Shown here one piece after another: positions 32,295-43,467 of a stretch of 64,000 nucleotides of DNA. Source of the stretch: Ascarosepion bandense. Taxonomy: Eukaryota; Mollusca; Cephalopoda; Sepiida; Sepiidae. Each line of letters opens with the position of its first letter. Positions within the stretch are counted from its first letter, which is position 1. Location: assembly GCA_037127315.1 (NCBI GenBank), contig JBBBDQ010000420.1:1837501-1901500 (forward strand). Reading direction: 5' to 3'. A program made the position numbers and the translations under genes. The notes beneath the pieces were generated by a model, which was given only the letters and a program-made list of their open reading frames with translations, made no database searches and was not told the origin of the DNA.

Positions 32295-32900
32295 ATTTTA
32301 TAATATAACATAGTTTACTGCAACACATGAACCATTGTGTTTCAGTACTATCTTATTTGCACCTTGCCAGACAGTGAAATATTTTTCTGTTAGCAATGAT
32401 TAAAAATAGTAACTTAAAAGCAACACAATTGTTGCCATATTCAGACAAGTTGGAAGATTTTCGGAGTGTTTGTCTCAACGATTCATTAGAAAGCCAGGTC
32501 ATGATGGATGGAAGAAATTACATTATAAGGCTCAGGTGTGTAGAGAATTAAAATGCCTTGAAAACCCAAACCTTTTCAGTGTCAGTAATGAAACATTTGG
32601 ATTTATACATATGTATCTTAGCATGTCTGCAAAGGTATCGTGTGTATTCGTGAAACAACTACATGATTTATCTTTAAGTTATTTATCGCTTAATGACGTG
32701 AAAAAGTGATAAAGACGGGAAAGTGTTAAAAGTATAATGTACGTCAAACATATGTAGTCGACTTACTAAGTGATCTAACCATTAACCGAAACAAATTAAT
32801 CATCAGAAGATGGGAGAATTTATAAAGTTATACTGGGGTAGATTATAGATTAAGGAATCTAGTTATGTTGTTAGAAAAAACTTAACTATATTTAGGGTAT
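32295..32900. other. Spacer with an unassigned 79-codon frame
   Basis: The plus frame at 32470-32709 contains GHDGWKKLHYKAQVCREL and has no domain I recognise. It is short, lacks supporting context, and is not called as a gene. Confidence 0.3.
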
Positions 32901-32901
32901 G

Positions 32902-33274
32902 CTATCAGTATAGCCCGGCGTTACTCGGGTGTAATGAAAGCTTTAAAACTAATCCATGGCCCTGAAGCTCAGACACTTTTGACGTTGGCACGAAGGACTA
33001 AAAAACAATAGTTGTTTCCAGTTGAAGCGAAACCGTAGACTGAAAGAAAAAAGAATGGATGTAAGTCAAATTTTGATTTCCTGGTATCGATATCAAATAC
33101 ATTTTTTTCGTCGTAAACTGAATTTTGAAGGCTAAATAAGTCCTCTGAGTAAATGGTATCATAGCTGAGACTAAGAACTACAATTATACCTACTTAGAGC
33201 CAAACCCGAAGCAAAAACTAAAATAAAAGAGCTGAAAAAAATACAGGCATACAGGCAGATAAACAGGCACACAC

Positions 33275-33325
<51 letters not shown>

Positions 33326-33345
33326 TCTTGCCTTTTATATATATA
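32902..33345 (-). mobile_element. Helitron-like element, copy B
   Basis: The minus-strand 3' end is CCCGAGTAACGCCGGG-CTATACTGATAG. The body aligns closely with copy A. The 5' side reads ATATATATAAAAGGCAAGAT followed by a (TG/CA)n run at 33258-33325, the same start as copy C. It is complete but shorter than copy C, lacking its middle. Confidence 0.55.
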
Positions 33346-33660
33346 TATTATCAATTTTCTGCACTATTGTAAGAATTGCAACCTTGAAACTTCTGAATAT
33401 CTTTTATTATGTCTTTGTCTATGAATATATCAAATTTAATTAAAATCGGACCACTCCTTCTATAACCCGATTTTTTCGATTATCGATTTTCGATATTTAT
33501 CGGGGGTACCTCGACACAAAACCTAGCTAAGAACACTCGCAGACGCTTATAGTACAACTGTGTAAATTTTCAAGAAAATCGGTTCAGCCGTTTCGGAGTC
33601 TATATTTAACGGACACACAAACACAGACAAAGTTCTATTTATAAATAAGTTTAGATATTA
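33346..33660 (-). mobile_element. Helitron-like 5' end fragment
   Basis: On the minus strand: TCTAAACTTATTTATAAATA, TTTGTCTGTGTTTGTGTGTC, GACTCCGAAACGGCTGAACC. Starts of this form are common at the 5' ends of non-autonomous Helitron-like repeats in animals. It abuts copy B. Confidence 0.4.
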
Positions 33661-34016
33661 GACAACAGATGAAAGTTACTTCGCTCCGTTTGTTTAGCAG
33701 GTTTTATATTGCGAATTTAACAATTTGCAAATTTTCTGTAAATATAGAAAACATGGCTCATGTAAGGATTTTCAGGTTCAAATTTACAATTTAAGAAAAA
33801 ACGAGAACAAATTTTCCTCACACTGGAATCGCCTACTCCAGGCGATAGCATCAAGAAGTCATCTTTCTGACAAATTGACCATGGGGAGATTTTATCCAGG
33901 CTTCATTATCAGAAAGCGAACGTTTAAAAGTGATATATAAAAATTAAAATAAAAATGTTGATAAAAGTGCAACTTTTCTTTGCACAGAGAAATAAGTACA
34001 TTGTTTACTGTATTTG
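33661..34016. other. Spacer with an unassigned 71-codon frame
   Basis: The frame at 33725-33940 (YRKHGSCKDFQVQIYNLRKN) matches nothing I know. No other feature is visible. Confidence 0.3.
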
Positions 34017-34290
34017 CTAGCCTTCCCACGCAAGGCCAGATGTGACACATGGTCATTTTATAGTGGGTATTCCCGGCCATATAGCCGGGCCAAAAAATCT
34101 CTGTCTATTTTTCCCCAGTCGTGATTCTACCCTTCGGCGGAACCACGACTGGGTTTGTGCTCTCCGCTCGGAAGCAGAGAGCGCCCTCTACCCGAAGGCA
34201 GAGGGCTGACAGTGTCATAGCGTCGTCAAGCGAATGCCTAAGACGTTTTCCCCTTTGTTTACATACATCATTTTAAGTCGGATCCTATTT
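34017..34290 (-). repeat. Hairpin-rich repeat, copy 1
   Basis: Four stem-loops in a row: CCCGGC/GCCGGG (34072-34089), CCCAGTCGTG/CACGACTGGG (34114-34123 with 34144-34153), GCTCTC/GAGAGC with an inner GCT/AGC pair (34159-34182), and GCCCTCT/AGAGGGC (34183-34206). The flanking module TTCCCACGCAAGGCCAGATG...ATAGTGGGTATTCC is the complement of GCCCACATTAAAAAGACC near 49094, which shows that the three copies belong together. Confidence 0.7.
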
Positions 34291-34367
34291 TAAGTTGGTT
34301 TGACGCGGATAAATTTCCAAGTTACCAAATAAATCCTTGCTTTCAGAAATGAATTCTACATATTACA

Positions 34368-34650
34368 ACTGTGGTGCAGTGGTTATCGGCTCGGAACAAA
34401 AATCAGATAGACGAGTTTTAATTTCAGTTGAATTTGTTTCATTCATTTACGAGCAATTGCCCTTGGAAAAGGTATAAATCCGTCTCTTCTCACTCCAGCT
34501 ATTGGTTAAATAGCAGGACAGACTAGATTCTAGAGCCTTGGATGGCAGCCAGTCTACCCTAGAAAGTAATGGAAACCTACTGCACGAAAGTCTTCTGCCC
34601 AGTCAGTCGTGTCTCTAAGCGTGTATCACGTATGACAATTAACTGACTAT
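34368..34650 (+). mobile_element. SINE-1 copy, diverged
   Basis: CTGTGGTGCAGTGGTTATCG begins the head. The B box is damaged (GAGTTTTAATTTC). The body runs through AAATAGCAGGACAGACTAG to ATGACAATTAACTGACTA. Confidence 0.85.
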
Positions 34651-34713
34651 CGGCAAGTAGCTTCGAACGATGTTTCTTACTATCGGCAAGTAGCTTCGAA
34701 CGATGTTTCTTCG
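34647..34713 (+). repeat. 33-bp tandem duplication
   Basis: ACTATCGGCAAGTAGCTTCG followed by AACGATGTTTCTT occurs twice head to tail, immediately after the SINE. Confidence 0.9.
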
Positions 34714-34976
34714 AGCGCCTGTTTCTTGGCCGGTCAGTCATGAAACTCAATAACACTGCTTAGGATATTTGTGAAATTAACTTGGTATAAAACTGAACTG
34801 TGTCGATTAGATTTCCTCTTTTCCATGCATGAAATTGTTTAAACACGTTTTATTTACTTTTAAGTGGACGGAAAATGTAAGAGGAGTGCATGTACGGCAA
34901 ACGGATAAAAAAAAACAACTCATTTTAAAGGGAAGTTAAAAATGATGATCTTATTGCTTTTGAATATAATCTATAT

Positions 34977-35281
34977 ATGTGCGTTGTGGTGCATTGGATA
35001 TCGGCTCGGAACGTGAAATCAGGGAGCCGAGTTCGAATTCTAGCGGAATTCATTGCATTCACTTACGCGCAAATACCCTTGGGAAAGGTATTAATCCGAC
35101 TCTTCTTTCCAGTTATGGGTTAAATAATAGGACAGATTGGGTTCTATAGCCTTGGTCGGCAACCAGTCTAACGCAGAAAGCAATAGCAACCTACTGCGGG
35201 ATAATCTTCTGCCCAGTCAATCATGTATCTTTCGAGACATGATCATCCAAGCGTGTATCACGTATGGCACTTAACTGACTG
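34977..35281 (+). mobile_element. SINE-1, full length
   Basis: TGTGCGTTGTGGTGCATTGG to CACTTAACTGACTGA, with an intact B box GAGTTCGAATTC. It is one of the best preserved copies and is immediately followed by Helitron-like copy C. Confidence 0.92.
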
Positions 35282-35282
35282 A

Positions 35283-35296
35283 TATATAAAGGCAAG

Positions 35297-35329
<33 letters not shown>

Positions 35330-36014
35330 TGTCTGTCTGTCTGTCTGTATATCCTTTATAAAAATCTACATTTTTTTCCGATTCTCACCAAATTTCACGC
35401 AAATATTCTTTAGGCTTCCTGTCAGGTTATGGGCTACTTATTTTTTCCGATTTCACCCCTACATCGGAAATCGATACCCTGATATTCGATCAGGTCTGAT
35501 CAAGATCAGGATTTCAGCTCTTTTACTATGGTTCCTGCTGCAAAATCTGCTCTAACTTGGTAAAATTATAGTTTTTAGTCTCAAAGATATGTAAATCTTC
35601 TCAGACGACTCATTTTCCACGATATCGGAAATCGATATCCCCGATATTCTATCGAATCTGATTGAAAAACAAATATTCCACCATCAATATGGCTCATTTT
35701 CTCTAATTTTACTCCCGATGGGTACGATAAGTTTTCATGGACTTATTTAAGTTAGTTTATCCTTGGATGGCTTACTTGATTCTGACATTGGAAATCGATA
35801 ACCCGATAACCTATCGGGTCTGATAAAAATCAGGATTTCAGCCCTTTTATTTTGGTTTTTGCTTCGAGGTTTGCTCCTGTGTAGATATAATTGTAGTTCT
35901 TAGTCTTAACAACCACCGTTTCTCGTGCCAACCTCGAAAGAGTCTGAGCTCCAGAACCATGGATTAGTTTTAAAGCTTTCATTACACCCGAGCAACGCCG
36001 GGCTATATTGTTAG
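35283..36014 (+). mobile_element. Helitron-like element, copy C
   Basis: The start is TATATAAAGGCAAGATGTG and a (TG)n(TCTG)n run. The middle repeats CGGAAATCGATA-type words (35466, 35627, 35790). The end is CATTACACCCGAGCAACGCC-GGGC-TATATTGTTAG. Compared with copy B it keeps a middle of about 300 bases. It has no coding frame, so it would be non-autonomous. Confidence 0.55.
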
Positions 36015-36185
36015 TTAAATATATGAATTAAAAATGCATTGGAGTTAACCCATTTCGTAACATTTAATTGTCTTTATATTTATTTACACTAGAATACGAA
36101 AACAGAGCAGATATGAATATTACAAAAAATCAAGAATCTATGTGCTTATAAGTCGTAATTCGAGCTTCACTTAATTGCAAAATTC

Positions 36186-36300
36186 TTCGTCATCAAGTCG
36201 TTAAGCCACATCAGATCTGTTGACAATAATTCCTTGACTTAGGAGACGCAGGTTCAAATGCTGCCAGAGGACGTATATTTACCTGAGAAGATTTATCAAA
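36186..36300 (+). mobile_element. Possible tRNA-like SINE head
   Basis: GTCGTTAAGCCACATCAG is followed by AGACGCAGGTTCAAATGCTG, an acceptable B box. The A box is weak. It is listed tentatively. Confidence 0.3.
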
Positions 36301-36423
36301 TATTCAGACCGGTATAAATATGATGATTCCTACACACGCGAGGAAGACCACGACTTGTAGAAGTGATGACTTGCGCTTTAGTTGGATTTAAGTGAGGGAG
36401 AATTGCTTATGGTCTTCAGCCTC

Positions 36424-36424
36424 A

Positions 36425-36471
<47 letters not shown>
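36424..36471. repeat. (CT)n microsatellite
   Basis: About 23 CT units. Confidence 0.97.
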
Positions 36472-36473
<2 letters not shown>

Positions 36474-36589
36474 CATTCAATCTGGGTCCGGTGGCGAGAC
36501 TTGGCGGAGACTGTCAGGGATGCAGTGGATGGCCAACAGTGATATTTTTGTTTTCACTATGCCCTGAAGGCGCTCCACAGCGCTTAGGA

Positions 36590-36832
36590 AGGTATTTTTT
36601 TAACTATCCCGCAACAGGTTGCCATTATCTGCTCTGTGAGACTTGTTGCCAGCCAAGGCTATAAGAACTTAAGTTGTTCTGTTATTTAACACATAACTGG
36701 AGGGAAAGGACGGATTAATACTTTCCCCAAGGTTATTAGCTAGTAAATTACTGCAGGACATTCAACCGGATTTCGAAATCGACTCCTCGATTTCTCGTTC
36801 CGGAAATTCAACTGCACCACAACGCTCCTCCA
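36590..36832 (-). mobile_element. SINE-1 variant with GTTTATTGATGGAGG leader
   Basis: The plus strand reads CTATCCCGCAACAGGTTGCC to GATTTCGAAATCGACTCC and GCACCACAACGCTCCTCC. The B box is altered and the body carries CATTCAACCGG, shared with the copy at 52335-52510, as is the leader next to the head. Confidence 0.85.
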
Positions 36833-36834
36833 TC

Positions 36835-37225
36835 AATAAACATACTACTCAATATATTGTATATACCGAAATAATTAAGAAGATCATAAATGTTTAAACA
36901 AATAAATTCATAATTAAATATCCAAAAGCAAAAAACTACATATTTTAACGCTTTTGATGATTGAAATAAATACTAAGGTAATAGAAGAAGTGTTAGGTTC
37001 CACGACCTAATATCTCTGATATTTTGATATTCCTCAAAGCATTCAATACACAATGGGCTTGTGCTTTCTATGCACAAAGCTGTCATTATTTTTATCCTCT
37101 TTTCTCTTCAAGAACAATGCATGCCGACATAGCACTGTCTTTGGCTTATTCTTCCAGGTTTGTTTGCAGGCAAATAATCCTGAATTTGAAGTAACCTAAA
37201 TTCTAAAATTACCACTGAGTCATTT
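36835..37225. other. AT-rich spacer
   Basis: No supported feature. Confidence 0.35.
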
Positions 37226-37525
37226 TTGTGGTACAGTGGATATCGGCTCGGAACGAGAAGACGTGGAGTTCGAATTCCAGTTGAATCCATTGCATTCACT
37301 TACGCGCAAATACCCTTGGGAAAAGTATTAATCCGTCTCTTCCTTCCAGTTATGGGTGAAATAGCAGGAGAGATTGGCTTCTATAGCCTTGGTCGACAAC
37401 CAGTTTACCGCAGAAAACAATGGAAACCTACTGCGGGATAATCTTCTGCCCAGTCAGTCATGTCTCTTGCAAGACATGATCGCCCAAGCGTGTATCACGT
37501 ATGGCACTCAACTGACTGACTATTC
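37226..37525 (+). mobile_element. SINE-1, nearly full length
   Basis: The head begins at GTGGTACAGTGGATATCGG (first few bases lost), with B box GAGTTCGAATTCC and an intact body including GTCTCTTGCAAGACATGATC, ending CACTCAACTGACTGAC. Confidence 0.92.
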
Positions 37526-37860
37526 ATGCAATAAGGTTTAAATCACCAATAAATGGTATCCCCATTCTCCAATGAAACATAATTTGATGATTCCTACGAT
37601 TTAAAAATTAATTTACAAAATTTACTTTTCTATACTATGCTTATTTTATGAGGCTAAGTATAGATATTTACCTTGCCTCCCATTTAAAACTGATGTACAC
37701 TCTGTCCTGGGCCAAAAATTGCCCAGCCACTTGCGATGGTCTCAGTAGCGACCACCGATCCGCCTCTCTAGCGATGGAGTAGTTAAGACTCAGGCAATCT
37801 GTCCTCCGGCACGGGCACCTTGCAGTATTTATTTTTCTCGGAAGCGTATCTGTTTCGGAT
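37526..37860. other. Spacer
   Basis: Moderate GC near 37740-37830 (GATCCGCCTCTCTAGCGATG). No gene or repeat was recognised. Confidence 0.3.
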
Positions 37861-37861
37861 A

Positions 37862-37952
37862 GAGACGCAACTGAGCCGCGTCAACTGGAATTCGAACTCG
37901 GCTCCCTGATTTCTCGTTCCGAACCGATATCCACTGTACCACAACGCACATC
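37862..37952 (-). mobile_element. Inverted tRNA head of a SINE-1
   Basis: TCAACTGGAATTCGAACTCG to GTACCACAACGCACATCC is exactly the complement of the SINE-1 head. It lies head-to-head with a body that lacks a head. Confidence 0.9.
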
Positions 37953-37957
37953 CATTG

Positions 37958-38200
37958 TTGAATTCATTGCATTCACTTACGCGCAAATACTCTTTGGAAA
38001 GGTATTAATCCGTCTCTTCCTTCTAGTTATGGGTTAAATAACAGGACAGATTGGGTTCTTTAGCCTTGGCTGGCAACCAGTCTACGGCAGAAAGCAATGG
38101 CAACCTACTGCGGGAGAAACTTCTGCCCAGTCAGTCATGTCTCTTTCGAGACATGATCGCCCAACCGTGTTTCATGTATGGCACGTAACTGATTGATTTT
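37958..38200 (+). mobile_element. SINE-1 body lacking its head
   Basis: It starts GTTGAATTCATTGCATTCAC, precisely where the head of other copies ends, and runs to GGCACGTAACTGATTGATT. With the inverted head it makes one rearranged SINE. Confidence 0.9.
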
Positions 38201-38237
38201 CAGATTAAAGTTATTTAAATATATTTTCCAAAGTCTT

Positions 38238-38640
38238 TGTTATGATACCCTCCAGCGAGTAATGAACTCTTCCTCTTGCTATATACCTGTATGACGTCTA
38301 AGGAGCAGTGAAGAGGAGTTTGGTGCTGTTACTTAACGGCAGTTTGATTCGAGCTGTTCAACAAAGTAGTCAAGTTGGCAGTAAACGGCAACTACTCGTC
38401 GGCCGCGTTAATAATACCTTGACTTATTTCTTTATTATTATTGTTAACACTTTTTTGAATATCTTGTTTCTACTAATACACTGTTAAACCTACCTCTTGT
38501 ATTCCGTGGCTTACTTCCGGCCAAACCGGTCATTACAACTTTGTGGCGAGGTTATGCAACAATTACTCAACGACGAAGCTCCACAACAGTTTTCAAGACA
38601 AGTTAAACAGTCAATAAGCGATGATAAAAATTATTAAGAC
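38238..38640 (+). mobile_element. LTR retrotransposon relic: LTR plus leader
   Basis: A putative 300-bp LTR runs TGTTATGATACC...CGGTCATTACA (38238-38537). ACTTTGTGGCGAGG follows as a primer-site-like leader, and then CCACAACAGTTTTC. The same string order (ACACTGTT, CCTAC, TTCCGTG, GGTCA, GGCGA, CCACAACAGTTTTC) is present at 49610-49735. No coding region follows. Confidence 0.55.
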
Positions 38641-38970
38641 AATTTCATAAGGCCTCTTCTAAATCATAGTTCATTTCTGTCGGGGTGAAGGAAGGAAGAC
38701 GAAACAACTCGAGTCTAGAGAAGATATATAGGAACTTATAACAATTTAAAACTTTCTTAAAATAAAGCTATTAAGTTATTACAAGTAAACCTAAATCCGA
38801 CCCATCAATTAACTTAGGACACTTATACAGCCGTGAAGAGGCGGTAGACATATCTACAGTCAACCTGGTCATCAGCTTATGTGACGGCAACACGCTAAGG
38901 GAAAACCTAAACTATGCTATATTGTCTCATTTTGCTGGGTAAAACACGTAAATCTTTTATAAAATAGGTT
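38641..38970. other. AT-rich spacer
   Basis: No supported feature. Confidence 0.3.
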
Positions 38971-38971
38971 A

Positions 38972-39262
38972 GTCAGTCAGTTAAGTGCCATACGAGGTAC
39001 ACGCTTAGGCGATTATGTCTCGAAAGAGACATGACTATCTGGGCAGAATGTTTACCCGCAGCACGTAGCCTTTACTTTCTGCGATAGACTGTTAGCTAAC
39101 AAAGGCGATAGAGCCCCATCAGTCATGCTATTTAACATATGGCTGGCGAGAGAAGAGATGTATTAATACTTAGGGGTATTTGCGAGTGATTAAAATAGAT
39201 TCAACTGGAATTCGAACTCGGCTCTCCGAATTCTCGTTCCAAGCCGATATCTAGTCCTCCAG
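38972..39262 (-). mobile_element. SINE-1, near full length
   Basis: The plus strand runs from TAGTCAGTCAGTTAAGTGCC, through the hairpin GTCTCGAAAGAGAC, to GGAATTCGAACTCGGCTCTC and CCAAGCCGATATC. The first part of the head (A box) is truncated. Confidence 0.88.
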
Positions 39263-39489
39263 AAAGTTTAAATCTTCAGTGGCTCTAGTTTTTGATTGGA
39301 GTGTCTTTGGTTTCATTTTTCTATATACTTAGATATTTTTCACGAAATCCACATAAAAATCTACAACGTTATCTGCCCTGACCTAACAGCATGGTTTTAG
39401 CCACTTTTCCACTAAACCTAATATAGTTTCCCTTTGGCTTTTCTATAAATATGTTCACAGTGATTGTTCAAACATGACTTTCTCCTTGG

Positions 39490-40520
39490 TAATTCGGCTT
39501 GGAGCGCGTTACTAGAATGGCAAGTAGGTCTCATACTTTTGCTAGTGAAATGGTTAGATTTAAACATAACCTCGCTGCTGATTTCAAGAAGAACCTCCAC
39601 TCAGTGGTGGACTGGGGTAAAAAGTGGCTCGTAAATTTCAAGGCTTCTAAAATAAAACTCCTATCTGTCAAGCATCAAAGGCAATCTCTCCTGCCAACCA
39701 TATACATGGACCAAGCACGTCTCCCTGAAAGCAATATACTGCGCCTCTTCGGTCTTACCCTTTCTTCCGACCTCAAGTAGAATCATTACATTGAATTAAG
39801 GTTGGGTCACTGTGTCGGGTCAGGAACTTTTTTCCGCCCGAATACATCTTGCACATATCCAAATCAACCATCCGACCGTGCATGAAATACTGTTGTCATA
39901 TCTGGTCAGGTGCCCTTGCTGTTCGCCTCAGTGTTCAGGTCCAAAAGAGCATCTGTAATGTGAATGGTCCCGACCTGGCAGCTCGACTCCAGCCACTTTC
40001 TCATCGGGGGGATGTGGCTTCCATTTGTTTCTTCTATAAATATTTTCATGTCTTCTGCTCTGACGAACTTAGGTTACTGGTGCCCCCTCCACAAGAATTT
40101 ACTCGGGCAACCAGACTGGCAACAAGGTCCCACCCTTTTACAGTTAGATCAACCAAATGCAGGTAACATTTCTACTCTAAGAGCTTCTTTTCTCGCGCTT
40201 CCTTCCTGTGGAACTCCCTTCCATAGAAATGTCTTCCTGACGGCTTGAACCTCCAGAAATTTAAATGCAAAGTTAATTCTCATCTCTTGTCCACTTGACC
40301 CCAGTTCTTTCTACATCATCCCGTGTATCTTGTCCTTTTCCTTTCTCTCTACTTTCGCAACTGTCTTCACACCTGTGTTCCCGTCCTTCTCTTGCCCTTC
40401 CTCGGACACCCCTGTAACTGGTTCTTTCTCTTCACTCTCCTTCCTGAACTTTTACTCTCTTGTGTAGCCCCTTGCGCATCAGTGGCGGTATCGCCTTGCT
40501 TGGGGTGAAATGATTAAAAA
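39490..40520 (+). mobile_element. LINE-A mosaic copy
   Basis: It opens with a piece from the pol tail (RMASRSHTFASEMVRFKH) joined directly to an earlier RT segment (LHSVVDWGKKWLVNFKAS, LPESNILRLFGLTLSSDLK). A second normal progression follows: KSTIRPCMKYCCHIWSGA, FTRATRLATRSHPFTV and the 3' UTR ending CTTGCTTGGGGTGAAATG. The out-of-order start suggests template switching or two overlapping insertions. Frameshifts are frequent. Confidence 0.85.
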
Positions 40521-41585
40521 AGTTATATGATACTAGTTTCTTCTCATGCATTTCTTGCTAGATGAACACTCTTCCGATTACTTTTCAACTATGATTTAAT
40601 TTAAATCGTAATTGTCTCATTGAAACCTCTTCTTTAATTGTTCTCCCTCCGTTTTTTTTCACTTTCACTAATCCCTTGAATCCTAGAGGCTTTTACCGCG
40701 TTGATTAAAAGAAATTATTTAAAAAAATGGATTTGAGTTCGAGAAAAAGATAAAAAAGAAACAGCAAAAACGATATCTATATCGTGGTGTGGATTGTCAA
40801 TTGATCATATAGTCATCAATTTTGTCTTGGATAGGGAGTGGAATATTGTCAACAAAACTGGTTCCATTCCTTTTCTCACATCACTGCCCGGGGCCGATTA
40901 AGCTACGGAAATCAATCAAAATAAATAATTCATATCTTCGCATACGTTGGACGGAAAACAATTTAAATAAAAGTTTGTTTTTTTTTTGTTTTTTTTGCCT
41001 GAGAAATTCAAATGCCTTATGATTAAATTTCAAAACCATTTTTTTTCTTTTCAGGAAACAAATATTTCGTTCAGAAAGTAACATGCATATTATATAAATG
41101 AAACCCAGTGTTCATAACAGTCGTCCACAAAGTTTCGGATATTTTATGGCATTTTTTACGCAAACATGAATATTTATCGTTTTCTGCGGAGTTTGAAGTC
41201 TGGTCGCCACCGATAACGCTATTGATGAAGAAACCAGTTGCATATACCGCATTCGGAGCAGTTGGAAAAACTGAACAAGTTTTTAAGAGGTCTGGCCGCA
41301 AATAAATTTATCTGATCCCGATCTCGCCAAGGTACTTGTCGCCATCATAAAATAACGCATTTATTTATTATGTATCATTTTACCCCAGACAAGGCGATAA
41401 TGTCACTAAGACGCAAGGATCTGCCGGGAGTGAAAAAAATGAAAAGACTTTAGCAAGAACCGGAAACTCAATCCTGAACAGGAAACAAGGCGAAGACGTA
41501 ATCCACTAAAAAAAAAACCCAAAAATAAAACAAAAACAAAACGAGGAAGTGAATGAAACGGATGACAGATAAACGCATCTACTGC
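40521..41585. other. AT-rich spacer
   Basis: T and A runs, and several short overlapping frames around 40822-41305 with no domain. I see no supported gene. Confidence 0.35.
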
Positions 41586-41587
41586 TA

Positions 41588-41965
41588 TTAAAGAAATAAG
41601 TAAAAATAATATAAATAAAACAAAATTAAATAGAGTTCGAGTAGAAACGTAAGAAATCTATATTTGAAGTAGATTTTAGATGCAACCGGAAACCCAATCC
41701 TAAACAGGAAACAAGAGATTAACATTTGCACCTGTTCAAAAGACATGGGAGGAAACTCTAGATGTATAGAGTTGGAGTAGACTTTAGAAGGAACCGGAAA
41801 CCTAATCCTAAACAAGAAACAAAACATTAACTTCTACTACTGTTCAAAAGACATGGGAGGAAACTCTAGATGTATAGAGCTGGAGTAGACTTTAGAAGGA
41901 ACCGGAAACCCAATCCTAAACAGCAACCAAGAGATAACATGCTTAGTTTATTCAAAAGTCCGTAG
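41588..41965. repeat. 108-bp tandem repeat, about three copies
   Basis: GTAGACTTTAGAAGGAACCG recurs at 41669 (diverged), 41777 and 41885, each followed by ATCCTAAACA and TTCAAAAG-ACATGGGAGG. The 79-codon minus frame here is repeat-derived. A lone related piece lies near 41455. Confidence 0.85.
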
Positions 41966-42179
41966 AGGAGTGGGAACCAAAAAATAGTCTAACGTATCAA
42001 CACCTGTTGAGGCAAAATAATTAAATAATAACAAAAAGTATACAGATAAGTCTCCACTCATTTTAAAAGACTGGAGAGAAGTGTGAACCGCGTGGTAGGC
42101 GATCTATTTACTCATATTAAAATAAGAGAAGTATTATCTATAATATTCCACGCATGTGACTGGTGAAATCTTGACAGCA

Positions 42180-42545
42180 ATAAAAGCAAACAAAAATACT
42201 AATAATTTTACTCCATTTTGTTAAAACTGTTCCACGAATCTGATTGGGGGATTTTGACAAGCGTTGAACCCTCTTTATATTGTTGTTGTTTCCAGGTCCA
42301 ACCTGATCCGGGTTGACAGTACTTGTTAGAGTCACAGATATGAGCAAATAGTTAAGTTCCAAACTGTGGTCACAACTCTATGGTAATTTTCTAAGCGCAG
42401 CTTAGATGTGGCACAAGGTTATATGAAAGCATAAAAATAGATTTATTGTAAAAAATACTTGCAATACTTTTCTTTTTTTTAAACATTACCAGCAACATAT
42501 TTTGGAAAAAACTACCAGCAATAATTTTTTAAATGAAAATATTAT
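42180..42545 (+). repeat. Repeat family C, copy 1
   Basis: CCTGATCCGGGTTGACAG, GCAAATAGTTAAGTTCCAAA, CTGTGGTCACAACTCTATGG, then ACCAGCAACATATTTTGG units. The same order is seen at 47430-47700 and inverted at 56790-57305. The family is not assigned. Confidence 0.65.
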
Positions 42546-42721
42546 GAAGATGCATTTAATTTTCGACAAAAATCTTTACGAAAATATCTATAAACTGAAT
42601 TTCTTGCAAACTGAATACATTTTATACTCATACGAACCAATTCTGAAAATCTTCTCAGAATTGAGGTTGATAGACCGTAAAAAATACATACCTAAATAAA
42701 CCTAACCAGAAATTGTGTATT

Positions 42722-43390
42722 CTTGTTTTTTTTTATAAACCTATGCCCCAAGCAAGGCATTTTACTGTCACTGTTGTGCAGTGAGTTATATAGGAGGAAT
42801 ATTATGAGAAATAGTAACCGAGAGTATGAGGAAGAAGAGAATAAGAGGGACCCGGCCTTCGGGCTGGGCACACCTAAGACAAGTAAAGACCAGTTATGAC
42901 CAGTTTTGAACCTGTCCACCGCGGTGGATAGGTAATGTTTGACCAGTACCTGGGTGTACGCGCTCAGGTTCCCCACGTTAAAAAAGACCTTGTGTCACAT
43001 CTCTCTCAAGTGGGGGAGAAGGGTAAATAATGAAGAAGTGAGTGGGGTAGACGGAAAAATCATGAGAGAGAGGATGTAAGTTAGTGAGACAGGAGCAGTC
43101 AGGAAAGCAAGTATGCGGAAGGGAATTCCACAGACGGGAAATGCAAGAAAAGAAGCTGGTCGAGTAGAATTTGCGTCTAAAATTTATCGCTTTCACAGTA
43201 AAAGGGTGGGACCTATTTGCTTATCTTGTGGCTCGAGGAAATGCATATATAGTGGGCACCAGTGAGATAAATTCATCGGAGCAGAAGCCGTGAAAATATT
43301 TGTAGAAGAGACACAGGGAAGCCACACTGCGTCGTTGAGAAAGCGGCCTTATCCTAGCTGCCAAGTCGAGATCGATCACATTAAAAACCA
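42722..43390 (-). mobile_element. LINE-A 3' end with internal insertion
   Basis: The complement of the LINE-A end (ATGCCCCAAGCAAGGC, after a T run) lies at 42728-42770. The coding tail lies at 43060-43385 (RKFYSTSFFSCISRLWNSLP). A hairpin-rich repeat sits between at about 42848-43020. Confidence 0.85.
42848..43020 (+). repeat. Hairpin-rich repeat, copy 2
   Basis: CCGGCC-TTCG-GGCTGG (42852-42867) is a UUCG-capped stem. ACCTGTCCACC pairs with GGTGGATAGGT (42910-42933) with one G-U pair. It ends with the family module CCCCACGTTAAAAAAGACC (about 42971). Confidence 0.65.
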
Positions 43391-43467
43391 AATAAAAATA
43401 TTGATCGTACGTTTATTTTTCTGCTTGCAAAGAGGACGCAGATTTTATAACGATATACACTTTATTG

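Noticed and set aside
32470..32709. 79-codon frame GHDGWKKLHYKAQ... as a small gene
   Set aside because: No domain, no neighbouring exon signal that I could support, and it sits among repeats.
33725..33940. 71-codon Lys/Arg-rich frame as a gene
   Set aside because: Short, with no recognisable motif. The surroundings are transposon debris.
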